DNA of 23,838 nucleotides from Candidatus Falkowbacteria bacterium HGW-Falkowbacteria-2 (GCA_002841655.1 PHAH01000003.1:1-23838), one strand, 5' to 3'. Positions 13,749 through 21,965 are shown, counted from the first letter of the stretch. The notes: a model not told the origin generated them from the letters alone. A program made the numbers and translations.

Positions 13749-14683
13749 GCTGGATTGTTGTCGCTATTGCCGCCTATTTTTTATTAGCTATTTCCAATTT
13801 GGTTGATAAGTTCCTGGTGGAAAAAGTATTGGGTAGTGCTCGCGCTTACACCTTCGTAGCCTGTGTTTTAGGGGCAGCAATTTTTGTGGCCGCTCCTTGG
13901 GTGCTTGAATGGCCAGGTTGGGTTGGACTTTTCTACAACTTAATATTAGGAGGTATTTTTGCCACCGCCTTACTATTGCTATTTGCCTCATTAAGAAGAG
14001 GCGAGGCATCAAGAGCTTTGGTAATTATTGGCGGGTCAACACCTGTCTTTACTCTGCCGCTTGCTTATTTTATTCTTGGTGATCGAATGCCCTCCGGAGA
14101 ATTGCTGGCTATAATTTTCTTAATCGCAGGCGTCGCGGTGGTGGCCATGCTGCCTGGCAGAAAACCTAGTTTTTGGACCAAGATAGTGGGGCAAGTGACT
14201 GAAAGACCATCAACTAAAACGAGCATCGCCTTAGCGCTTGCTTCGGGCCTAGCGTATTCACTATTTTTTGTCGGTAGTAAATATGTGTATCAAGATCAGT
14301 CTTTCTTAAGCGCTTTTCTGTGGATGCGCTTAGGTGCCGCTATTTTTGCTTCGCTCCTGTTGACGTCAGCGCAAGCTCGATATGAAATAAAAGCCTTGTT
14401 TGCTCGCAAACCCGGGCGAAAACGCAATCAAAGCTTGGTTGTTGGTAATCAGGTGGTAGGGGCTCTTGGTTTTGTTCTGCAAAACTATGCTGTTTATCTT
14501 GGTCCAGTAGCACTCGTTAACGCCTTACAGGGCGTTCAATATGCCTGGATTATTGTTTTGGGCGCGGTGGTCACTGCCTTTAAGCCACAAATACTAAAAG
14601 AAGATATTTGCTGGCGCGCATTAACCCAAAAAGGCATAGCAATCTTATTCATCGGCGTCGGCTTATATCTCTTAGCAGTATGA
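13745..14683 (+). CDS. EamA/DMT-superfamily membrane transporter
   Basis: A 312-residue integral membrane protein with about ten hydrophobic segments in two repeats of five, the DMT/EamA pattern. The first repeat ends with the family signature around RALVIIGGSTPVFTLPLAYF, ILGDRMPSGELLAIIFLIAG and VAVVAM. The second repeat begins near SIALALASGLAYSLFFVGSK and ends ILFIGVGLYLLAV. Family members export metabolites or, as ArnE/ArnF, move undecaprenyl-phosphate-linked sugars across the membrane. The flanking glycosyltransferases and the exported glycosidase make a lipid-linked sugar flippase role plausible, but that is inference. Its ATG overlaps the previous stop and its stop overlaps the next start (both ATGA). 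Confidence 0.85.
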   Translation: MSWIVVAIAAYFLLAISNLVDKFLVEKVLGSARAYTFVACVLGAAIFVAAPWVLEWPGWVGLFYNLILGGIFATALLLLFASLRRGEASRALVIIGGSTPVFTLPLAYFILGDRMPSGELLAIIFLIAGVAVVAMLPGRKPSFWTKIVGQVTERPSTKTSIALALASGLAYSLFFVGSKYVYQDQSFLSAFLWMRLGAAIFASLLLTSAQARYEIKALFARKPGRKRNQSLVVGNQVVGALGFVLQNYAVYLGPVALVNALQGVQYAWIIVLGAVVTAFKPQILKEDICWRALTQKGIAILFIGVGLYLLAV

Positions 14684-15681
14684 ATTTAAAAATGAAAATA
14701 ATCTGGCTCGTTCTTTTAGTGTTAATTGTGAGCCTAGTTTTAATCATGAAGATTTTCAATTATAGTCGAGACAATATTGTAATTGAACGGAACCCTGAAT
14801 TTTTTGGTGTCACTTTTTCAAAAAAATATGCGCAAGAAATTGGGTTGAATTGGCGTGAAACATACATTGCAATTCTAGATGACCTGCAGGTTAAGCATTT
14901 GCGCCTACCAATTTATTGGGATGAGATCGAAAAAGAAAAAGGAGTATTTGACTACAGCGACTATGATTATATGATTTCGGAGGGGCTAAAACGAGATGTA
15001 CACTTTGTTATAAACATTGGTTGGCGCTTACCCCGTTGGCCAGAATGCCACGCTCCTGCCTGGACGAATCAAGAGAGTATCGCTGAGATTCAGGAAGACA
15101 CCTTGCACATGCTCGAAAAAACTGTTAAAAGATATCAGGACAACCCAGCAATCATGTATTGGCAGGTTGAGAATGAGCCGTTCCTAAACACCTTTGGTAT
15201 CTGTCCGCCCAGTGATGAAGAGTTCTTTGCTCGTGAAGTTGAGCTGGTGCGGTCATTAGATGAGCGGCCTATTATCGTTTCTGGTCCTGGAGAGCTCAAT
15301 ATGTGGCGCAAGGAGTCTAAGTATGGCGACATATTCGGAACTACGATGTATCGCGTCATCTGGAACCCAGCTATTGGCTATCTGCGCTACCCAATTCCTG
15401 CTTGGTTTTATCCTCTTAAAGCCTGGTTAGCAGGTATTGCGCCGGAGAAAAGGATTATTGCCGAATTACAGGCTGAGCCGTGGGTTCCTCAAGGAAAAAT
15501 AATCTATTTATCGAAAAATGAAGCTGACTATTCTTTTAATGTCGACCAGTTTAAAGGCAATTTAAACTATGCGCTCAAGACAAAATTCAAGAAAGCCTAT
15601 CTGTGGGGAGTGGAGTGGTGGTATTGGCAGTATAAGCACGACGATCCTTCATTTTGGGAATTAGCGCGCACCCTATTCTAG
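14680..15681 (+). CDS. membrane-anchored clan GH-A-like glycoside hydrolase
   Basis: A 333-residue protein with an N-terminal membrane anchor (about 5-26, IIWLVLLVLIVSLVLIM) and a catalytic domain outside the membrane. The domain follows the TIM-barrel order of clan GH-A: LRLPIYWDEIEKEKGVFDYS (early strands), then MYWQVENEPF with the acid/base Asn165-Glu166, and IIAELQAEPW with candidate nucleophile Glu262. It ends with an aromatic strand, YLWGVEWWYWQ. The exact GH family (GH5, GH39, GH42 or other) cannot be set by eye. I chose the ATG at 14680, which forms an ATGA overlap with the transporter stop; an in-frame ATG 24 codons upstream would add a basic tail and longer overlap and looks unlikely. 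It is the third gene of the glycan operon and may trim or transfer sugars on a surface glycan. Confidence 0.75.
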   Translation: MNLKMKIIWLVLLVLIVSLVLIMKIFNYSRDNIVIERNPEFFGVTFSKKYAQEIGLNWRETYIAILDDLQVKHLRLPIYWDEIEKEKGVFDYSDYDYMISEGLKRDVHFVINIGWRLPRWPECHAPAWTNQESIAEIQEDTLHMLEKTVKRYQDNPAIMYWQVENEPFLNTFGICPPSDEEFFAREVELVRSLDERPIIVSGPGELNMWRKESKYGDIFGTTMYRVIWNPAIGYLRYPIPAWFYPLKAWLAGIAPEKRIIAELQAEPWVPQGKIIYLSKNEADYSFNVDQFKGNLNYALKTKFKKAYLWGVEWWYWQYKHDDPSFWELARTLF

Positions 15682-15687
15682 TAAATT

Positions 15688-16389
15688 ATGTTATCCATAA
15701 TCATACCAACACTGAACGAAGAAAAGTATTTACCCCTGCTTCTCGCCAGCATCAAGAAGCAGGTCTTTTCTGATTATGAAATTATTGTTTCTGATGGTAA
15801 GTCTGAAGATAAAACTGTTAGTATTGCTCTTAGTGCTGGATGTAGGGTTGTAGAAGACGAGGGCCGCTCTCCAGCCAGGCAGAGGAACATAGGCGCCAAG
15901 GTTGCAAAGGGTGACACAATTATGTTTTTGGATGCCGATACCCTATTACCAGATTATTTTGTTCCAGCTGCCTATGATGAGTTTAGGTTGAAAAAACTAA
16001 GTGCCGCGGGGTTCTATCTAAAATTTAATTCACCAAAGCGCATTTATCGCATATTTGAACCTGTCTATCGCACTATAAGCTTTTTTGGTCAGTTTTTCTT
16101 CCCAGCCTCAGTTGGGGTTGGAATCATGGCCTCGAAAAGTGCACATGACAAGATAAATGGTTTTGATGAAACGATTTTTATCGGTGAGGATTACGATTAC
16201 ATCAAGCGCTTAGCTGGGGTGGGTAGGTATCGTATGATTGCAAGTACATTTCTATACTTCTCCGTTCGCCGCCTGGATAAAGAAGGTGTTATTCCGGTTC
16301 TCTGGAAATGGTTTATTGGCGGAATATACTTTATCATTAGAGGGCCAATACGGAAAAAGATTGTTAAATACGAATTTGGAAAATACTAA
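15688..16389 (+). CDS. family 2 glycosyltransferase (GT-A fold)
   Basis: A 233-residue GT2 enzyme. The first strand is LSIIIPTLNEEKYLP, the nucleotide-binding pattern IIVSDGKSEDKT follows (about 32-43), then RSPARQRNIGAK and the metal-binding DxD in MFLDADTLLP (about 75-84). A likely catalytic acidic segment is GFDETIFIGEDYDYIKR (about 158-174), similar to the ED-x-D of the family. The C-terminus has one hydrophobic stretch (about 207-222) and a basic tail, so it is probably membrane-attached. It begins 6 bp after the glycosidase stop and closes the four-gene unit at a strong terminator. Substrates are unknown. Confidence 0.9.
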   Translation: MLSIIIPTLNEEKYLPLLLASIKKQVFSDYEIIVSDGKSEDKTVSIALSAGCRVVEDEGRSPARQRNIGAKVAKGDTIMFLDADTLLPDYFVPAAYDEFRLKKLSAAGFYLKFNSPKRIYRIFEPVYRTISFFGQFFFPASVGVGIMASKSAHDKINGFDETIFIGEDYDYIKRLAGVGRYRMIASTFLYFSVRRLDKEGVIPVLWKWFIGGIYFIIRGPIRKKIVKYEFGKY

Positions 16390-16417
16390 AAAACAGCCGT
16401 AAATCGGCTGTTTTTTT
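16389..16417. terminator. bidirectional terminator of the glycan operon and of tRNA-Gly
   Basis: AAACAGCCG (16391-16399) pairs with CGGCTGTTT (16405-16413) around TAAAT, with A-run before and T-run after. It works for the GT2 gene on the plus strand and for tRNA-Gly on the minus strand. Confidence 0.88.
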
Positions 16418-16423
16418 GTTATG

Positions 16424-16495
16424 AGCGGGTAAACGGAATCGAACCGTCATCCTCAGCTTGGAAGGCTGATATAATAACCATTATACGATACCCGC
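16424..16495 (-). tRNA. tRNA-Gly (anticodon UCC)
   Basis: A 72-nt cloverleaf on the minus strand: acceptor GCGGGTA/TACCCGC, D-arm GTAT/ATTAT region, anticodon stem TCAGC/GCTGA with loop CTTCCAA (anticodon TCC) and T-arm with TTCGATT. Discriminator T; CCA not encoded. Reads GGA and, by wobble, GGG. Confidence 0.95.
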
Positions 16496-16511
16496 GCTCA
16501 TCCTTAGGTCA

Positions 16512-16540
16512 ATAATAAGAGATTTTTTAAGAGTAGTCAA
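16512..16540 (-). promoter_or_regulatory. promoter of tRNA-Gly
   Basis: On the minus strand TTGACT (16540-16535), a 17-bp spacer and TATTAT (16517-16512); predicted start near 16505, 10 bp before the tRNA. The -35 ends just short of the MFS gene stop codon. Confidence 0.7.
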
Positions 16541-16543
16541 ATA

Positions 16544-17725
16544 TTAGCGAGTATCCTTGATTATATACAGGAATAGGAAACCAGAGGACATTAATAGGGC
16601 AATAAAGATAAAAAGATATTCAAGGGGGTAGAACAAAAGCACAACAGCCGCTAAACCGGTTCCAATTAGGTATCCAAGCGGAGAGGTTGTACGGAAAAAG
16701 TTTATAAACGGCACGTCATCGGCTGCTACGAGCTTGAAAAAGTATGATTCCCTCATCGCTTCTACTAAAGCGGCGCCGACACGACTAAAGAATAGTAAGG
16801 ATCCCCAAATCCAAATATCAGGCGTTTTTACGGCAAAGAACAAGAATAGAGCAATGATAATTATTCCTAATCCGATGCCAAGCATTTCCTTTTCCCCAAA
16901 ATACTTATCAGCTAAATAACCAGACGGGATTTCAATCAGTAAGAATGGCAGTAACATGAAAGAAAACATTACACCCAGAACTGCCCACGAGAAACCGAGG
17001 TTTTGATGAAGATAAATTGGAATATAAACTACCGCGCTACTGAAAAAAATACTCAAAAGTAATGAAATAAAGTAGATGCCCCTCAGATTTTTATTCTTCC
17101 ACAGACCCTTAATTGTTTTAAAGGTGGAGACGACCTTATACTTATGGGCATCCGTAAATCGTTTACGGTAGCTCATTAATAGTACGAAAAATGGCACCAA
17201 GAAGGCAGCGGCTGCTATAAATACCCAATAGTAATCGCCGCGCTGAACTAAATAACTAGATAATGTTGGCGCTAAAATCCAACCAAGATTGATAGCGGTA
17301 AAATAGATGGTTCTAGTGCGTCCGGTGGTTGCGTCTTCGGAAAACTTCTCGACCAATAAATCCATATTAATCCAAATCAAACTGCTAACCACACTGAGAA
17401 GTATGAATGCCGGAAAAATTGTCGCAAAACTGGTCGCCAGACTCATGCCCAGCAGTGAAAGAATAAAGAGAAATAAAACAATTTCCGTGGTCGCGATATT
17501 CCCGATTCGTTTAATCAAGCGCGGAAAATAAATGATTGCAAAAACAGTAACTAAATTTGCTGTCGCAAAGAATATGCTTATCCAGGTAATGGAAAACATC
17601 GTTCCGAGGTAGTTCGATTGAACGTAGGCCGGCAAAGCATTTGCTATAGCTAAAATTGTTCCTAGAATATATAACAATATTAGATTTCGCTTGTTGTTGT
17701 GTCGATGGAATAGGCTGATCTTCAT
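16544..17725 (-). CDS. MFS-family transporter
   Basis: A 393-residue integral membrane protein with about twelve hydrophobic segments in two halves of six, separated by a basic central loop (about 190-210, SYRKRFTDAHKYKVVSTFKT). The loop between helices 8 and 9 reads GYLADKYFGEKE, a variant of the MFS G-x-L-a-D-r/k motif, and the mirrored position in the first half is less well kept. The N-terminus is short and basic (MKISLFHRHNNKRN). It starts 2 bp after the lgt stop and shares its direction, so the two are probably one transcript. The cargo cannot be predicted. Confidence 0.85.
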   Translation of the reverse strand: MKISLFHRHNNKRNLILLYILGTILAIANALPAYVQSNYLGTMFSITWISIFFATANLVTVFAIIYFPRLIKRIGNIATTEIVLFLFILSLLGMSLATSFATIFPAFILLSVVSSLIWINMDLLVEKFSEDATTGRTRTIYFTAINLGWILAPTLSSYLVQRGDYYWVFIAAAAFLVPFFVLLMSYRKRFTDAHKYKVVSTFKTIKGLWKNKNLRGIYFISLLLSIFFSSAVVYIPIYLHQNLGFSWAVLGVMFSFMLLPFLLIEIPSGYLADKYFGEKEMLGIGLGIIIIALFLFFAVKTPDIWIWGSLLFFSRVGAALVEAMRESYFFKLVAADDVPFINFFRTTSPLGYLIGTGLAAVVLLFYPLEYLFIFIALLMSSGFLFLYIIKDTR

Positions 17726-17727
17726 AG

Positions 17728-18534
17728 TTATCTAGTCTTTAGTGTTGTAGTAAGCCACGTGGTGGCAATAGTAATAAATATAAGACTGGCTATTTGTGGC
17801 CAGCGTAAACCAAATAATATTGGGGTGGGATCAATTTTTATAAACTCCAAGAAAAAGCGCAATAATGAATAACCAATTAAATACGCACAAACCACTAAAA
17901 CTTGATGCTTATGATTTAAATCAGAGAGTCTATTTATTAAATACAAAAGACCGAAAAATAGAATTAGGCTGCCGACACTTTCATAAAGGAAAGTGGGGTG
18001 AAAGTATTGGAACTGCTCAAAGCCATTAGGGCGATTTGTAATTTCTATCGGTATACCCCAGGGAAGATGAGTTGGCAAGCCAAACAATTCTTGATTAAAC
18101 CAATTGGCAAAACGTCCGAGTGACTGGCCAAGTGCAAGTCCTGGGGTAATGATTGCCGCCAGTTTTAAAGCGTTATAGTGATATCGTTTAGCAAAGAAAT
18201 ACAGCGCAAGGGCGCCACCGATTATGCCGCCGTGAATAGCCAGTCCGCCTTCCCAAATTTTAAACATTGAAATAGGGCTTGTTAGGTAGTACGGGAGCTC
18301 CAAAAAAATTTCATAAATTCTAGCGCCTAGTAAACCACCAATAATAACCCAGATAGATAAATCGAGGATTGGGTCGCGCTCAATCTTGTGTCGACGAGCG
18401 ACATAGACAGAAGTCACAATGGCGGCCGCCATCGCGACTGCTAAAATCAATCCATACCAGCGGATATTTATTGGCCCAACAGAAAGTAGTATTGGATCTG
18501 GTATGAAATTATGTAAGAAGTATATCATTTGCAA
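17728..18534 (-). CDS. lgt: phosphatidylglycerol-prolipoprotein diacylglyceryl transferase
   Basis: A 268-residue membrane enzyme that attaches diacylglycerol to the lipobox cysteine of prolipoproteins, the first step of lipoprotein maturation. Seven hydrophobic segments are apparent. The signature region reads GQSLGRFANWFNQELFG (136-152), with the conserved Arg141, Asn144 and Asn147. His101 lies in IHGGIIGG, another conserved motif. A late helix contains LRFFLEFIK. N-terminal start MQMIYFLHN: either Met1 or Met3 could be used. It is the first gene of a pair with the MFS transporter and follows tRNA-Leu by 11 bp, so it may be read from the tRNA promoter. Confidence 0.96.
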   Translation of the reverse strand: MQMIYFLHNFIPDPILLSVGPINIRWYGLILAVAMAAAIVTSVYVARRHKIERDPILDLSIWVIIGGLLGARIYEIFLELPYYLTSPISMFKIWEGGLAIHGGIIGGALALYFFAKRYHYNALKLAAIITPGLALGQSLGRFANWFNQELFGLPTHLPWGIPIEITNRPNGFEQFQYFHPTFLYESVGSLILFFGLLYLINRLSDLNHKHQVLVVCAYLIGYSLLRFFLEFIKIDPTPILFGLRWPQIASLIFITIATTWLTTTLKTR

Positions 18535-18545
18535 GCACTAAAATG

Positions 18546-18627
18546 TGCGGACGGAGAGACTCGAACTCTCAAGGGTTGCCCCGCTAGCTCCTAAGGCTAG
18601 TGCGTCTACCAATTTCGCCACGTCCGC
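18546..18627 (-). tRNA. tRNA-Leu (anticodon UAG)
   Basis: An 82-nt class II tRNA on the minus strand with acceptor GCGGACG/CGTCCGC, anticodon stem CTAGC/GCTAG with loop CTTAGGA (anticodon TAG), a long variable arm and T-arm GAGAG-TTCGAGT-CTCTC. Reads CUN codons. Discriminator A; CCA not encoded. Confidence 0.95.
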
Positions 18628-18646
18628 TTTATGCGTATCCGTTAAT

Positions 18647-18675
18647 ATCTTATGGTATTATTATGATAAAGTAAA
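18647..18675 (-). promoter_or_regulatory. candidate promoter of tRNA-Leu (and perhaps lgt)
   Basis: On the minus strand TTTACT (18675-18670), a 17-bp spacer and TAAGAT (18652-18647). Both hexamers are moderate; the spacing and position are good. No terminator separates the tRNA from lgt. Confidence 0.45.
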
Positions 18676-18680
18676 GAATA

Positions 18681-18689
18681 TGCTATAAT
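18681..18689 (+). promoter_or_regulatory. extended -10 promoter of ppsA
   Basis: TGCTATAAT is a TGn-extended perfect -10 (TATAAT at 18684-18689), 36 bp before the ATG at 18726. No strong -35. Confidence 0.6.
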
Positions 18690-18725
18690 GGCTCTATAGT
18701 TTCGTAATAAAATATTTAATAGTCA

Positions 18726-21137
18726 ATGTTTATGAACAAGCCCGTATTCGTTCGTTTTTTTGAAGAGCTATCGATAAAAGATGTGCCTTCAGTTGGGGGA
18801 AAAAACGCCTCCTTGGGCGAAATGTACCGCAAGTTAAAGACTCAAGGAATCAAAGTTCCTAACGGTTTTGCCACAACAGCCGAGGCTTACAATTATTTCT
18901 TGGAAAGCACTGGCCTAAAAGAAAGAATTAAAGAAATTTTAAAAGATTTAGATACTAAGGATACTCGCAACTTAATGGCACATGGGAAAAAGGTGCGCGA
19001 AGAGATTCTAAAAGTACAATTGCCAACCGATTTTAAAAAAGAAATTAGTGCCGCCTATAAAAAGCTATCGGCTGAAAGTAAAGTTAAGGCATTGGATGTA
19101 GCGGTGCGCTCAAGTGCCACGGCCGAAGATTTACCTGACGCTTCTTTTGCTGGTCAGCAAGAAACATTTTTAAATATTGTTGGTGAGAAGGAATTATTGC
19201 TGGCTGTAAAAAAGTGTATTGCCTCTTTATTCACTGACCGTGCGATCTCATATCGTGAAGATAAGGGATTTGATCACTTTTCCATCGCTCTTTCGGTTGG
19301 TGTCCAGAAAATGGTGCGCTCAGATGTTGGCTCATCTGGTGTAATGTTCACAATCGATACGGAGTCTGGTTTTCGCAATACCGTCCTTATCAATTCTATC
19401 TATGGTTTGGGTGAAAATATAGTTCAGGGCCGTGTTAACCCTGATGAATACTACGTCTTTAAACCAACGCTTGCTATTATATCTCGGACCATTGGAAAGA
19501 AAGAGGTACGTATGATCTATAATCGTGGTGGTAAATCTCCGGTAAAAAATATTCCTGTCTCGGCCGCCGATCGCCTAAAACCGTCGATTACGGATGCTCA
19601 AGTTAAACAATTGGCGAAATGGGGGATGGTTATTGAAGAACACTATGGTCGCGCCATGGACATCGAGTGGGCATTAGACGGACGAAATAACGAGCTCTAT
19701 ATTATCCAAGCCCGACCGGAAACAGTTCAGAGTATGAAGAATCTGAATGTGGTTGAAGAGTTTAGGTTGGAAAAGAAGGGGCACATAATTGTTAAAGGAC
19801 AAAGTGTTGGCAATAAGATTGGCGCCGGGAAAGTACGCAGAATAATGGACGTGAAACAGATTCACAGCTTTAAGCCCGGTGAGGTACTAGTAACAGACAT
19901 GACAGACCCCGACTGGGAACCAATCATGAAAATCGCATCCGCCATCGTCACTGATAAGGGCGGACGCACCTGTCACGCCGCAATCGTATCTCGCGAATTA
20001 GGAATTCCCTGTGTCGTTGGTACTAACCGAGGTTCAGTCGCCATAACCAACGGCAAGAGTGTCACGGTTAGTTGCGCTGAAGGAGAAGAAGGGCTTGTTT
20101 ATGAAGGCAAACTTCCATTTAAAGTATTAACAACCGACATCAAAGGGTTAAAAAAGACAAAGACAAAAATAATGATGAACATCGGTGAGCCAGAAATGGC
20201 TTTCGCGCAATCGTTCATCCCTAACGACGGCGTTGGTCTAGCTCGCTTAGAGTTTATCATCAATAATTACATCAAAATTCATCCCCTGGCTTTAATTAAT
20301 TACGCTAAATTGCAGGACAAGGAAGCAAAAATAAAAATTGACGAGCTCACAGCTGGTTATAGTGATAAATCTCAGTACTTTGTTGACCGCCTTGCTCAGG
20401 GGGTCGCCATCTTAGCCGCCGCCTTCAGTCCGAAGGATGTAATTGTTCGCTTGTCAGACTTTAAAACGAATGAATATGCCAATCTAATTGGTGGCAAAGA
20501 GTTTGAACCGATCGAATCTAACCCCATGATTGGTTGGCGTGGCGCTAGTCGTTATTACGAAAAGAAATTTGTACCCGCCTTTAATCTCGAGTGTAAGGCC
20601 ATGAAACGCGTGCGCGATGAATATGGTTTAACTAACCTCAAAATCATGGTGCCTTTCTGTCGCACGGTAGAGGAAGGTATAAAGGTGCAAGAAATAATGG
20701 CGAAGAACGGCTTAAAGCGAGGCAAGAATGGCCTGCAGTTGTATGTCATGGCCGAAATTCCTTCAAATATCATTTTGGCTGATAAGTTCTGTGATATATT
20801 TGATGGTTTTTCCATTGGCTCAAATGATTTAACGCAGCTCATTCTTGGAATTGACCGTGATTCTGGCGGCAGTTTAAAAATTGAAGGAGTCTCTAATGAA
20901 AATAATGAAGCGGTGAAGATAATGATTAAAAACTTAATCGCAGTTGCTAAGAAAAGAAAGCGTAAGGTTGGTATTTGCGGTCAGGGGCCAAGTGACTTTC
21001 CTGAGTTTGCTGAATTCTTAGTTTCAGCCGGCATTGATAGTCTATCTTTAATCCCCGATACTATCATACCTACTACCTTGAACTTACTTAAGAAGGAAAA
21101 AAGACTGCGCCGACGTGGATTCCTTGCAATGTTTTAA
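18726..21137 (+). CDS. ppsA: phosphoenolpyruvate synthase (pyruvate, water dikinase)
   Basis: An 803-residue enzyme that converts pyruvate, ATP and water to PEP, AMP and phosphate; in fermenters it can feed gluconeogenesis or run near equilibrium. The ATP-grasp domain begins VPSVGGKNASLGEMYRKL and has VAVRSSATAEDLPDASFAGQ (126-145). The swivelling phosphohistidine domain reads GGRTCHAAIVSRELGIPCVV with His417. The C-terminal PEP/pyruvate-binding barrel includes RLEFIINN, IMVPFCRTVEE, FSIGSNDLTQLILGIDRDSG and GICGQGPSDFPEFAEFL with catalytic Cys751. All key residues are present and the length is normal. Met1 and Met3 are both possible starts. It is a single-gene unit closed by a strong terminator. 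Confidence 0.97.
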   Translation: MFMNKPVFVRFFEELSIKDVPSVGGKNASLGEMYRKLKTQGIKVPNGFATTAEAYNYFLESTGLKERIKEILKDLDTKDTRNLMAHGKKVREEILKVQLPTDFKKEISAAYKKLSAESKVKALDVAVRSSATAEDLPDASFAGQQETFLNIVGEKELLLAVKKCIASLFTDRAISYREDKGFDHFSIALSVGVQKMVRSDVGSSGVMFTIDTESGFRNTVLINSIYGLGENIVQGRVNPDEYYVFKPTLAIISRTIGKKEVRMIYNRGGKSPVKNIPVSAADRLKPSITDAQVKQLAKWGMVIEEHYGRAMDIEWALDGRNNELYIIQARPETVQSMKNLNVVEEFRLEKKGHIIVKGQSVGNKIGAGKVRRIMDVKQIHSFKPGEVLVTDMTDPDWEPIMKIASAIVTDKGGRTCHAAIVSRELGIPCVVGTNRGSVAITNGKSVTVSCAEGEEGLVYEGKLPFKVLTTDIKGLKKTKTKIMMNIGEPEMAFAQSFIPNDGVGLARLEFIINNYIKIHPLALINYAKLQDKEAKIKIDELTAGYSDKSQYFVDRLAQGVAILAAAFSPKDVIVRLSDFKTNEYANLIGGKEFEPIESNPMIGWRGASRYYEKKFVPAFNLECKAMKRVRDEYGLTNLKIMVPFCRTVEEGIKVQEIMAKNGLKRGKNGLQLYVMAEIPSNIILADKFCDIFDGFSIGSNDLTQLILGIDRDSGGSLKIEGVSNENNEAVKIMIKNLIAVAKKRKRKVGICGQGPSDFPEFAEFLVSAGIDSLSLIPDTIIPTTLNLLKKEKRLRRRGFLAMF

Positions 21138-21150
21138 GATTATATATACA

Positions 21151-21186
21151 AAACACCCGCGCCATTAATAGGTGCGGGTGTTTTTA
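21151..21186. terminator. bidirectional terminator after ppsA
   Basis: A 13-bp stem, AAACACCCGCGCC (21151-21163) with GGTGCGGGTGTTT (21171-21183), loop ATTAATA, then T residues. It serves ppsA and the convergent 3D-domain gene, whose stop lies 14 bp beyond. Confidence 0.88.
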
Positions 21187-21199
21187 TATTGTTTGAATA

Positions 21200-21838
21200 T
21201 TATTCTACTTCTTCCAGGACTTCTATAGTTGCCCTCTTTACCCCAAATTTTCTTGCATCGGAGTATTCAAGCATCCAGATATCAACACGGTCAGTATAAC
21301 GCTTGTTCATTCGGTCGCGGACAACAAATACGCGATCACCGAATAGTTCTGGAATACGAATCTTGGTGCCGAATTTAAGAAAATTGGCGGCAACGGTATC
21401 TTCTATGCCATGTTCACAAACATTGAAATTATTAGCAGTAATACAAGGAGTGCTATCGGTTTGAGCAGCTAAGGAGTTATAGGCGGTCATTGAGTGAGTA
21501 CTAGTACGGACAACGCGGTATTCTGGCTCCTTCTTTGCTGGCTCCTCGATTTCGAGTAACTCAGGAGCTGGCTCTGGCTTAATACCGACATATGGTAGTT
21601 CTAAGGCCGTTTCCGATTGACTCTGAGCTCCCTCGATGAGGGCGGCCACGATTGGAGACGCAGCACTTTTGTTCATGACGCCGATCTTAACGACGTCTTC
21701 TTTAGCTACAGCCTCAGCCGCTAGGACTGGGGCGAAGAAAAACATGAATTGAAACACACAGACAACGATCAGTCCTAAGACTTCTCGTTGGCGTCTACTA
21801 AGAGGCACTAAGTCCTCGCTCATCTTGATGATTTTCAT
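21200..21838 (-). CDS. exported 3D-domain (double-psi beta-barrel) cell-wall protein
   Basis: A 212-residue protein with a cytoplasmic N-terminus, one hydrophobic segment (about 20-41, ending PVLAAEA, possibly a cleaved signal) and a Glu/Pro-rich linker (about 85-105). The C-terminal domain (about 115-208) is a 3D domain, named for three aspartates: Asp175, Asp183 and Asp186 in VRDRMNKRYTDRVDIWM. Other parts of the fold are visible as MTAYNS at its start and TVAANFLKFGTKIRIPELFG. 3D domains occur in lytic transglycosylase-like MltA, Rpf/YocH-type wall hydrolases and similar proteins, so a peptidoglycan-remodelling role is likely. Cys132 and Cys141 could form a disulfide. It is a single gene with a good promoter at 21919-21947 and a leader hairpin. 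Confidence 0.85.
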   Translation of the reverse strand: MKIIKMSEDLVPLSRRQREVLGLIVVCVFQFMFFFAPVLAAEAVAKEDVVKIGVMNKSAASPIVAALIEGAQSQSETALELPYVGIKPEPAPELLEIEEPAKKEPEYRVVRTSTHSMTAYNSLAAQTDSTPCITANNFNVCEHGIEDTVAANFLKFGTKIRIPELFGDRVFVVRDRMNKRYTDRVDIWMLEYSDARKFGVKRATIEVLEEVE

Positions 21839-21864
21839 ATTAGCGTGGGATTATTTACTCAAAC

Positions 21865-21908
21865 AAAAAATCCCTACTTTATATTGATAATCAAATAAGT
21901 GGGATTTT
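21865..21908 (-). promoter_or_regulatory. attenuator-like leader hairpin of the 3D-domain gene
   Basis: Just downstream of the predicted start near 21912, the minus strand has AAAATCCCACTT (21908-21897), which pairs with AAGTAGGGATTTT (21879-21867, one bulge), followed by more T; this looks like a Rho-independent terminator inside the leader. A third element, ATAATCCCAC (21854-21845), close to the start codon, could pair with the same GGGATT arm instead. This gives two exclusive structures. No peptide or known riboswitch is recognised. Confidence 0.45.
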
Positions 21909-21918
21909 GCGACCTATA

Positions 21919-21947
21919 TTTATATCATATCCGGAATATTAAGTCAA
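21919..21947 (-). promoter_or_regulatory. promoter of the 3D-domain gene
   Basis: On the minus strand TTGACT (21947-21942), a 17-bp spacer and TATAAA (21924-21919). The start would be near 21912, giving a leader of about 74 nt. Confidence 0.65.
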
Positions 21948-21956
21948 GGGTGGGGC

Positions 21957-21965
21957 TGTGGATAA
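21957..21965 (-). promoter_or_regulatory. perfect DnaA box between divergent promoters
   Basis: TGTGGATAA on the plus strand, that is TTATCCACA on the minus strand, matches the DnaA-box consensus at 9 of 9. It is the only perfect one I found in the window and lies between the -35 elements of the divergent promoters (10 bp and 5 bp away). DnaA bound here could affect both. Confidence 0.55.

Noticed and set aside
14608..14679. Upstream ATG extending the glycosidase by 24 residues
   Set aside because: The added part is a basic frame-shadow of the transporter gene; the ATG at 14680 gives a standard membrane anchor start and a 4-bp ATGA overlap like the gene before.
12471..14683. TGA recoding as in Gracilibacteria/SR1
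   Set aside because: TGA acts as the stop at 13746-13748 and 14681-14683, each directly overlapping the next start, and conserved genes contain no internal TGA.
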